From an uncultured Campylobacter sp. (GTDB lineage Bacteria; Campylobacterota; Campylobacteria; Campylobacterales; Campylobacteraceae): a stretch of DNA of 11,195 bases. Shown piece by piece: positions 5,920 to 11,195 of the stretch (positions within the stretch are counted from its first letter, which is position 1; the number at the start of each line of letters is the position of its first letter). The position numbers and the translations under genes are program-made. The stretch lies in contig NZ_CALHII010000074.1 of assembly GCF_938030815.1 (NCBI RefSeq), forward strand, positions 1 through 11,195, given 5' to 3'. A model generated the notes under the pieces. It was given only the letters and a program-made list of their open reading frames with translations, had not been told where the DNA came from and searched no databases.

Positions 5920-6281
5920 AGATACCGCTCTGCGCAAAATTTTGAAATTTTACGGAGTGAAATTGTGAAGCGGGATTTTAGAATTTTGAAATTCTGCGCC
6001 GTGGAGTTTTGTATTTTGAAATTTCGCGAGCTGTAATTTAGGCTAAATTTTAAAATTTGTAGCGACAGAATTTTAAAATTTTACGCTGTATGGCTAGGTA
6101 AAGTGCCTCCGCTTCTTGATAAATCAAATTTCCAATCTGGTTTAAATTTAAGAAGCACGATTGCCGCCGCAAAATTCTATCCGTAGCGGCGGTTTTTAAA
6201 CGACATCGCCGAGACGAGCAATGATGATTTACGGAAGTGCGCCGCGCCGGTCGCAAATACCGTGCGGCGGGCAAGCGAGCG
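5920..6281. other. Intergenic region between convergent genes, AT-rich palindromes
   Basis: The histidine phosphatase gene and hisG converge on these 362 bases. The left half holds a run of related words: an AGAATTT/AAATTCT near-palindrome at 5980-5995 and AATTTTAAAATT at 6046-6057 and 6069-6080. The right half holds one possible terminator (6164-6197). Arms GCTTCTT (6111-6117) and AAGAAGC (6150-6156) are complementary but far apart, with no T tract on either side. I see no gene here; the reverse-strand open frame at 6050-6274 has no recognisable family or ribosome binding site. Confidence 0.6.
6164..6197 (+). terminator. Possible rho-independent terminator
   Basis: The arms CCGCCGC (6164-6170) and GCGGCGG (6186-6192) form a 7-bp GC-only stem with a 15-base loop, followed directly by TTTTT (6193-6197). 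It would stop rightward transcription from the histidine phosphatase gene before it runs into hisG. The loop is large and the gene ends 244 bases earlier, so the call is moderate. Confidence 0.45.
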
Positions 6282-6893
6282 TTAGGCGATCGCGCGGGCT
6301 AGTTTATCTCGCAGGTTTAAAATTTCATCGCGTTTTAGCACGAAACTGTTTTTGTTGGCGATGAGGTGCGCGGAGCTTTGCATTATGGTTTCTGCGGGCT
6401 GCAGCCCGTTTTGCTTCATCGTAGCGCCTGTCTCCACGACATCGACGATAGCGTCGGCAAGCCCTATGAGCGGGGCTAACTCGATCGAGCCGTAGAGTTT
6501 GATGATATTTACGGCGACGGCCTTGGAGGCGAAGTATTCGCGCGTGATGTTGGGCATTTTCGTAGCGATTTTTAGGCTCGGAGCGCCGTAGTTTAGCCGG
6601 GTGCCCGCATGCACGCCCACGCAGACACGGCATTTTCCGATTTTAAGATCGAGCAGCGTAAGTACGTCCGGGCGGTGCTCCTCAAGCACGTCAAGCCCCA
6701 CTACGCCGATATCCGCCGCACCGCCCATAACGTAAGTAGGGATATCTTGGTTGCGGACGTAGAGGAATTTAAAATCGCCCTCTTGCATTATGAGTTTGCG
6801 ATCCTCAAAGGCGAAATCAAGCCCGAAGATGGTTTTGAAAATTTTGAGCGTGTCGTCGGCTATGCGGCCTTTGGGAAGCGCTATGGTTATCAT
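6282..6893 (-). CDS. hisG: ATP phosphoribosyltransferase, short form
   Basis: HisG condenses ATP with PRPP, the first step of histidine synthesis, in the cytoplasm. The start MITIALPKGR is typical. DIGVVGLDVLEE (residues 61-72) and the PRPP-binding loop DVVETGATMKQNG (151-163) are intact. At 203 residues it ends after the catalytic core and lacks the C-terminal regulatory domain of the roughly 300-residue long form. Short HisG normally works in a complex with HisZ, a histidyl-tRNA synthetase-like regulatory subunit, which is not in this window. The ATG overlaps the coaX stop as ATGA (6890-6893), so it is translated as the last gene of the leftward operon. The other his genes are not nearby. 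Confidence 0.96.
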   Translation of the reverse strand: MITIALPKGRIADDTLKIFKTIFGLDFAFEDRKLIMQEGDFKFLYVRNQDIPTYVMGGAADIGVVGLDVLEEHRPDVLTLLDLKIGKCRVCVGVHAGTRLNYGAPSLKIATKMPNITREYFASKAVAVNIIKLYGSIELAPLIGLADAIVDVVETGATMKQNGLQPAETIMQSSAHLIANKNSFVLKRDEILNLRDKLARAIA

Positions 6894-7510
6894 GCGAGCC
6901 CCTTTTTTGCGATCAGGCTTACCATTGATTTAAAGATCAGATCCTTTTCATAGATCGAGTTGCGAAAATACCGCATCAGATAGGCTCCGTCGCCGCCAGT
7001 GAAGTAAATTTTATTATTGCCCGCGATGTTTTCGATCGTAAGCACGATAGGCTTTAAAATCCCGTAGTTTACGGCACTTACGGTCTTTTGCGGTAGCGGG
7101 TCCAGATCGATATTGGTTGAAAGCGTCACGTCCAGCACGGGTGCAATGCTCGCGAACGACTTTAAAAGCGTGCCGATACCTGGCATTATAAATCCGCCTA
7201 GGTGTGAGCTTTTAAACATCAAATCCACGGTGATCGCGCTGCCCGCATCGACGACGATGCCCGTCGCTACCGCGGAGCACGCCGCTATGCGGTCGATCCC
7301 GAGCCCGCGGTAGGCGGTTTTTAGTTCAAAGTGCGGCGCCAGATCGACAAATAGAGGGTTTTTCAGCTTTTTTTTCACGCTTTCGTTCACGCTAATGAAA
7401 AAAATTCGCTCCTTCGGCTCGTACCGCATAAACTCCGCTACGGGCATACTTTGCGTTACGCCGCCTTTATAAAATTTAACCCTGGAATTTCCTACGTCAC
7501 ACAAAAGCAT
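6890..7510 (-). CDS. coaX: Type III pantothenate kinase
   Basis: CoaX phosphorylates pantothenate, the first committed step of coenzyme A synthesis. Ribonucleotide-kinase-fold (ASKHA) signatures are present: DVGNSRVK near the N-terminus (Asp5, Gly7, Asn8, Lys12), GIDR (71-74), VVDAGSAITVD (87-96) and GGFIMPG (105-111). The length of 206 residues is short for the family (commonly about 250) but in line with the compact enzymes of Campylobacterota. Its start overlaps the end of the upstream 110-residue gene by 14 bases, and its stop overlaps the hisG start by 4. There is no clear Shine-Dalgarno sequence, so translational coupling is likely. Confidence 0.94.
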   Translation of the reverse strand: MLLCDVGNSRVKFYKGGVTQSMPVAEFMRYEPKERIFFISVNESVKKKLKNPLFVDLAPHFELKTAYRGLGIDRIAACSAVATGIVVDAGSAITVDLMFKSSHLGGFIMPGIGTLLKSFASIAPVLDVTLSTNIDLDPLPQKTVSAVNYGILKPIVLTIENIAGNNKIYFTGGDGAYLMRYFRNSIYEKDLIFKSMVSLIAKKGLA

Positions 7511-7829
7511 AGAGGCTAAATCCGTTTTCTTTTAAAAATTTCGCGCTTTTAGAGCACATCTGCGAGTTGTAAAACAGCACGCGCTTTTTCACGACCTTGC
7601 CTAGGCTTGCGCTAATGTCGCTTGCGAGCGAGAGTAGAAATTCCGCATCGCGCATTACAAAGCGAGATTTTGCGTCGCGCATAAACAAAAGGACGTTGTA
7701 GCTTTTCAGATCCACGCCAAAATACGCGCCGTATGATCGCGAGCGCGTGAAGCTCGCGATATCTAGCGTTTGAAATTTTTGAAGCAGGAGCCCTTCGCGA
7801 ACGCAGAGTTTTGAAATTTTATCTAGCAT
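7497..7829 (-). CDS. Small conserved protein of unknown function
   Basis: I do not recognise a domain in this 110-residue protein. It is a mixed alpha/beta sequence with no signal peptide or membrane segment. It carries a YNVLLFMRD strand-like stretch, a central helix (AEFLLSLASDISASLG) and a KKRVLFYNSQMCSKSAKFL segment. The position matches, from memory, the C. jejuni gene between the Cj0394c and Cj0396c homologues. ATG 7829 is preferred to the adjacent TTG at 7832. It overlaps the lipoprotein stop by 11 bases and coaX by 14, which argues for coupled translation and a real gene. Confidence 0.8.
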   Translation of the reverse strand: MLDKISKLCVREGLLLQKFQTLDIASFTRSRSYGAYFGVDLKSYNVLLFMRDAKSRFVMRDAEFLLSLASDISASLGKVVKKRVLFYNSQMCSKSAKFLKENGFSLYAFV

Positions 7830-8832
7830 CAAAATTTAAAATTTTATCGTCGTAGTAAAAGGACGTGCCCGCGATAAAGGACTTATCCTCGAGTTCGCCA
7901 TTTAGCTCGTAGATCGCTTGTCCCTCTAAATTTTCATTTACACGGATGACGTAGCCGTTGCGCTCGATGATATACAAATAGCCGCCGCTAAGTAGCGCGC
8001 CGCTAAACTGTGCGAAGGTAAATTTACGCGATTTGATCAAATTTAGCCCGCGATCTAGTAGCTCGACTCTGCCGTCTTTTAAGAAAAGATAAATTCTATC
8101 ACCGCTAAAAATCACGTCTTTGATGTCTACGTTATGGTTTTTATTGCCCGTAGGACTTACCAGCATTAGCCTAGTGGCAGTTACGGCATAAAGGTTGTCG
8201 CCCTTATTTTCTAAGGCGATAATGTTGTTAAAAAACGGCTGGTTGCTTACGACGAAATCGCGTGCCGAGCGCCCGCCTACGTTTTCTGCGATGCTGACTA
8301 GTCCGTCTAACGCAGGATAAGCGATAAGTTGGTTGATAAATAGCGGTGACGCCACGCGCGAATCGATTGCGAATGCATCGCCTACTTTATGATCGAGTAC
8401 CACTGCGCCCGAGCTTAGCTTGATAAGCATAATCGAATCATCGCTCATCACTAAAGCCAAATCATCGCCGCGTATATTTGCACTTAGCGCTTGTCTGCCG
8501 AGGGCTTTTTCAAATTTTACGGCGCCTGTGCCACTAACCACTTTAAGCGTGCCATTGATGTCAGTTACGACGAAATTTCCATCATATTCACCTAAAAATT
8601 TCTCACTTTTTAAGACTTTGAAATTTTTCACAAAGCCGTTTTTAGAGATGACTTCGCCGTCTTTTAGCGTAGCGCCATCTTTACTAACCGCTACGATTTC
8701 TGATGGCAGTGAGCCGTTAAATTTCATATCACCTGTGATGTTTTCGTCGCTAGGTTCGAAATACTGGCGCTTCGTCGAGCAGCCTAAAAATAAAAACGAT
8801 AGTAAAAGCGTAAATATTAGTGTTTTTTTCAT
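7819..8832 (-). CDS. Lipoprotein with PQQ/BamB-like propeller repeats
   Basis: The 337-residue product begins MKKTLIFTLLLSFLFLGC, a lipoprotein signal with the lipidated Cys18 after LFLG. The rest is rich in short beta strands with recurring patterns such as DGNFVVTDINGTLKVV, GDDLALVMSDDSIMLI, GDRIYLFLKDGRVELLD and GGYLYIIERNGYVIRV. These repeat about every 40-50 residues and suggest a beta-propeller like BamB or other PQQ-domain proteins. A role at the outer membrane, perhaps as a BamB-like accessory of outer-membrane protein assembly, is inferred from fold and neighbour only. GGAGG lies just upstream (8842-8846), and the ATG shares one base with the stop of the preceding gene (TAATG), as for tightly coupled partners. 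Confidence 0.88.
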   Translation of the reverse strand: MKKTLIFTLLLSFLFLGCSTKRQYFEPSDENITGDMKFNGSLPSEIVAVSKDGATLKDGEVISKNGFVKNFKVLKSEKFLGEYDGNFVVTDINGTLKVVSGTGAVKFEKALGRQALSANIRGDDLALVMSDDSIMLIKLSSGAVVLDHKVGDAFAIDSRVASPLFINQLIAYPALDGLVSIAENVGGRSARDFVVSNQPFFNNIIALENKGDNLYAVTATRLMLVSPTGNKNHNVDIKDVIFSGDRIYLFLKDGRVELLDRGLNLIKSRKFTFAQFSGALLSGGYLYIIERNGYVIRVNENLEGQAIYELNGELEDKSFIAGTSFYYDDKILNFDAR

Positions 8833-9383
8833 TATTTATTGCCTCCATAGTGTTTCAAAGCAAGTGCGATTTGACGAACGGGTGAGTTGAGTGGAATTTT
8901 ATCTAGCTCTGCGTGAGCTTGCTCGATTTTGCCCTCTTTTAGTAGGTCGTAGCCTTTGAGCAAAGAATCGTAATCGGCGAGTAGCACTCCGCCTTGTTTG
9001 CCGTTTTGTAGATTTATTATCTCTTTTAGCACAACATCGATGCCTTGGGTATTTTCTAGCGCCGCTCGCTCGTCTGTAGAGCCGTTTTGCAAAATATAAA
9101 GAGCGTATAGATTTATATCTTTTTGCTTAAGCTCGGCTAGCTTAGCGTCATCGCGCTTGTTAAGCAGCTCGTCATAGATCGCATTAGCACTTGCTATGCG
9201 GCGATCGCTTAGAAATTCATTTGCGTAATATCCGATAAACGCTACGATCAAAACCGCGGCCAAAAATATCAGCGGCTTTTTGTATTTTTTTACGAAAATT
9301 TCACTTTTTATGACGCTTTCTAGAAACTGCTCTTCTGTGCCGATCTCTTTTTTCACGCCTTCGATGTCGTCTTTTAAAGCCAA
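8832..9383 (-). CDS. YfgM-like membrane-anchored TPR protein
   Basis: This 183-residue protein has a basic cytoplasmic N-terminus (KKYKKP), one membrane segment near residues 37-55 (PLIFLAAVLIVAFIGYYA), and a helical periplasmic part with degenerate TPR-like helices ending in GYDLLKEGKIEQAHAELDKI. That layout matches the YfgM/TPR_21-type family of periplasmic chaperone partners. In E. coli yfgM lies directly before bamB, as this gene lies directly before a propeller-like lipoprotein, which supports the call. The start is TTG at 9383, fixed by AAAGGA (9391-9396) seven bases upstream. It is the first gene of the leftward operon. Confidence 0.8.
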   Translation of the reverse strand: MALKDDIEGVKKEIGTEEQFLESVIKSEIFVKKYKKPLIFLAAVLIVAFIGYYANEFLSDRRIASANAIYDELLNKRDDAKLAELKQKDINLYALYILQNGSTDERAALENTQGIDVVLKEIINLQNGKQGGVLLADYDSLLKGYDLLKEGKIEQAHAELDKIPLNSPVRQIALALKHYGGNK

Positions 9384-9415
9384 AATTCAGTCCTTTGTTT
9401 GAGAAAATCGGCGTA

Positions 9416-9421
9416 ATTGTA
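9416..9421 (-). promoter_or_regulatory. Candidate promoter of the leftward operon
   Basis: On the minus strand the sequence reads TGCTACAAT, an extended -10 (TGn plus TACAAT). It lies 32 bases before the TTG start at 9383, with the ribosome binding site AAAGGA in between. It would drive all five leftward genes. Confidence 0.55.
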
Positions 9422-9463
9422 GCATAAAAAATTTTAAATACCGCCTAAGATAAAGAATTTTTA

Positions 9464-9472
9464 TGATATAAT
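9464..9472 (+). promoter_or_regulatory. Candidate promoter of gatC-pilT-cvpA
   Basis: TGATATAAT is a perfect extended -10 element, with TATAAT at 9467-9472. It lies 27 bases before the gatC ATG, followed by the ribosome binding site AAAGGA (9489-9494). It is divergent from the promoter at 9416-9421; the two -10 boxes are only about 45 bases apart. Confidence 0.7.
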
Positions 9473-9499
9473 GTCGCATTTATCAGAAAAAGGAAAGTT

Positions 9500-9787
9500 A
9501 TGATAATAGACGATGCCTTGCTAAGTAAGCTGGAAAAGCTATCCGCTCTTAAAATTCCAGATGCTAAGCGAGAAGAATTTAAAGGTCAATTAAATAATAT
9601 TGTAGATTTTGTAGAAATTCTAAATGAACTGGATTTACAAAGCGGCGAGGCGGCCATCACTACGCTAAAAGGCGGTACTCCGTTTCGCAAAGATATTCCA
9701 CGCAAAAGCGACGTCGCAGAAAGCGTCTTAAAGCATGCTCCGCAGTCCGAAGGCGGCTACTTCGTAGTACCGAAAATCATAGATTGA
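9500..9787 (+). CDS. gatC: Asp/Glu-tRNA amidotransferase subunit C
   Basis: GatC is the small subunit that wraps and stabilises GatA in the GatCAB amidotransferase, which converts misacylated Glu-tRNAGln (and Asp-tRNAAsn) to the amide forms. The 95-residue length is typical. The sequence begins with the usual N-terminal helix (LLSKLEKLSALKI) and a second helix ending FVEILNELD, followed by the extended arm with LKGGTPFRKDIP. gatA and gatB are not in the window, as is common in this group. It starts the rightward operon, and pilT follows after ten bases. Confidence 0.95.
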   Translation: MIIDDALLSKLEKLSALKIPDAKREEFKGQLNNIVDFVEILNELDLQSGEAAITTLKGGTPFRKDIPRKSDVAESVLKHAPQSEGGYFVVPKIID

Positions 9788-9797
9788 AAGGAATTTT

Positions 9798-10880
9798 ATG
9801 GAAGAAGTTCAAAGAAATTTAGTAGATATCGAAACCCTACTAAAAACCGTCGTTTTTAACAAAGCGAGCGACCTTCACTTAGTTTCGCGCTCGGCGCCTC
9901 AAATACGTATCGACGGAACATTGCGCCCACTTGCCATGGATCCGCTTAAGGGCACGGATATCGAGTATATCTGCTACGCGCTCATTACCGATGCCCAAAA
10001 AAGTGCACTCGAGGAAAATAAAGAGCTCGACTTTGCGATCGAGCTTCCTAATATCGGACGCTTCCGTGGTAACTACTACTACACTATGAACGGTGATTTG
10101 GCTGCCGCATTTCGTATTATTCCTATCGATATTCCTAGCCTGGACGATTTAAAAGCCCCTACGATTTTTAAAGAGGTAGTCAAGCACGAAAAAGGTATGA
10201 TTTTGGTTACCGGGCCTACTGGTAGCGGTAAATCAACTACTCTTGCCGCGATGCTAAACGAAATCAACGAAAAAGAGCGCAAGCACATCATTACTGTTGA
10301 AGATCCGGTCGAGTTCGTCCATACCAATAAAAAAGCGCTTTTTTCTCACAGAAATATTGGCACCGATACCCATTCCTACGCTAATGCGTTAAAATTTGCC
10401 TTGCGTGAGGACCCGGACATTATCCTTGTGGGCGAGATGCGTGATAGAGAGACTATCTCGATCGCCATTACCGCGGCTGAGACCGGTCACTTGGTATTTG
10501 GTACGCTACACACCAACTCCGCGATGCAAACGATCAACCGTATTATCGATAGCTTTGATGGCGGCGAGCAGCTCCAAGTGCGAAATATGCTCTCCGTGTC
10601 ACTTACCGCGGTCATTTCGCAATCACTTTTGCCAAAGCTTGGCGGCGGACGTATCGCGATCCATGAAATTTTGCTAAATAACAATGCCGTAGCGAATCTA
10701 ATCCGCGAAAACAAGGTGCATCAAATTTACTCTCAAATGCAGCTAAATCAGCAATCTACTGGTATGATAACTCAAACTCAAGCGATGGTTAAAGCGATCC
10801 GTGCAAATCAAATTTCAAAAGACACGGCGTTTAGATACTCGACTAACCTGCAAGAGTTAATAGGCGTGGTGGGTGCTTGA
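9798..10880 (+). CDS. pilT: PilT-type retraction ATPase
   Basis: This 360-residue hexameric secretion-type ATPase powers pilus retraction or a related motor at the cytoplasmic face of the inner membrane. The N-terminal domain opens with the PilT-type KASDLHLVSRSAPQIRIDG. Walker A GPTGSGKST is at 139-147, an Asp box ITVEDPVEF follows, Walker B DIILVGEMRD starts at 207, and the His box GHLVFGTLHTNSA is present. Length and motifs are complete, so it should be active. No pilB, pilC or pilin gene is in the window, so its partners lie elsewhere or it works on another machine. AAAGGA stands just before the ATG, gatC ends ten bases upstream, and the stop overlaps the cvpA start by one base. Confidence 0.95.
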   Translation: MEEVQRNLVDIETLLKTVVFNKASDLHLVSRSAPQIRIDGTLRPLAMDPLKGTDIEYICYALITDAQKSALEENKELDFAIELPNIGRFRGNYYYTMNGDLAAAFRIIPIDIPSLDDLKAPTIFKEVVKHEKGMILVTGPTGSGKSTTLAAMLNEINEKERKHIITVEDPVEFVHTNKKALFSHRNIGTDTHSYANALKFALREDPDIILVGEMRDRETISIAITAAETGHLVFGTLHTNSAMQTINRIIDSFDGGEQLQVRNMLSVSLTAVISQSLLPKLGGGRIAIHEILLNNNAVANLIRENKVHQIYSQMQLNQQSTGMITQTQAMVKAIRANQISKDTAFRYSTNLQELIGVVGA

Positions 10881-11195
10881 TGGAAGGTATTAATTGGTTC
10901 GATGTCGGCTGTTTGGTACTCGTAGTGCTCTTCGGACTACGCGGTATCACTAATGGCATCGTAAAAGAAATTTTTGGAATTTTGGGTCTCATCGGTGGTC
11001 TTTTTGCCGCGATGCGTTATAAAACTATGGCGGGCGAGTGGATTGCAGCAAAAATTCCAGCTTTACAGAATGCAAACGGCGTGCTTTCAGGCGATACAAC
11101 GCAGGTTCTCATCGGCTTTATCGCTGTGCTTTTTGGCGTATGGATCTCGTGTTTGATTATAGGCGAAATTATTTCAAAATTCTTTAAATGGAGCG
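10880..11195 (+). CDS. cvpA: CvpA family membrane protein, 3' end outside window
   Basis: The first 105 codons are present and run off the right edge. The start MEGINWFDVGCLVLVVLFGL, then RGITNGIVKEIFGILGLIGGLFAA, is the conserved CvpA N-terminal pattern: a first membrane helix, a short RG-x(3)-G-x(3)-E loop and a second helix. A third helix, TQVLIGFIAVLFGVWIS, and a fourth follow. CvpA proteins are inner-membrane proteins named for colicin V production; their molecular job is uncertain, though envelope homeostasis is often suggested. ATG 10880 shares one base with the pilT stop (TGATG), so translation is coupled. In C. jejuni, from memory, cvpA follows gatC directly. Confidence 0.9.
   Translation, partial: MEGINWFDVGCLVLVVLFGLRGITNGIVKEIFGILGLIGGLFAAMRYKTMAGEWIAAKIPALQNANGVLSGDTTQVLIGFIAVLFGVWISCLIIGEIISKFFKWS

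Noticed and set aside
6050..6274. 74-codon minus-strand frame downstream of hisG
   Set aside because: It crosses the AT palindromes and the likely terminator, has no ribosome binding site and no recognisable protein features.
7368..7375. Run of eight T (A on the coding strand) in coaX as a phase-variable tract
   Set aside because: It encodes ordinary lysine codons in a housekeeping gene; phase-variable tracts in Campylobacter are usually longer G/C runs in surface genes.

Overview
The window looks like chromosome of a Campylobacter species with fairly high GC content; C. gracilis or another oral species is my best guess, by inference only. The reasons are the gene order on the right side, the short extended -10 promoters, and the very frequent AAATTT/AATTTTAAAATT words between genes. 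From memory, the block coaX - small conserved gene - lipoprotein - TPR-like gene, divergent from gatC and cvpA, resembles the C. jejuni Cj0394c-Cj0399 region.

Region 1 (1-577) is the end of a thiol-type glutathione peroxidase. It probably carries an export signal that starts outside the window, and its DNA texture resembles Bacteroidetes more than its neighbours. Region 2 (578-1863) is about 1.3 kb without an intact gene. It holds a 9-bp tandem repeat, hairpins, a 42-bp imperfect direct repeat and, between the two copies, a decayed fragment of a DnaJ-type zinc-finger gene related to the intact gene downstream.

Region 3 (1864-5919) reads rightward. First comes a large unusual protein of 879 aa. 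It has eight CxxCxGxG motifs in two sets of four and no J domain, followed by a long Asn/Ser/Ala-rich linker, three predicted membrane segments and a C-terminal peptidoglycan-binding-like segment. It is followed by a secreted, cysteine-paired Sel1-repeat (Hcp-like) protein and then by a histidine phosphatase superfamily protein. This is the least familiar part of the window and the best candidate for an undescribed system.

Region 4 (5920-6281) is AT-rich intergenic DNA with palindromes and one possible terminator. Region 5 (6282-9383) is a tight leftward operon: a YfgM-like anchored protein, a BamB/PQQ-propeller-like lipoprotein, a small protein of unknown function, coaX and short-form hisG. 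The genes overlap by 1 to 14 bases. Region 6 (9500-11195) is a divergent rightward operon of gatC, pilT and the start of cvpA.

The two divergent operons share a 116-bp promoter region. The left operon combines envelope upkeep with CoA and histidine biosynthesis. The right operon combines tRNA amidation with a twitching/retraction ATPase and a CvpA-type membrane protein.
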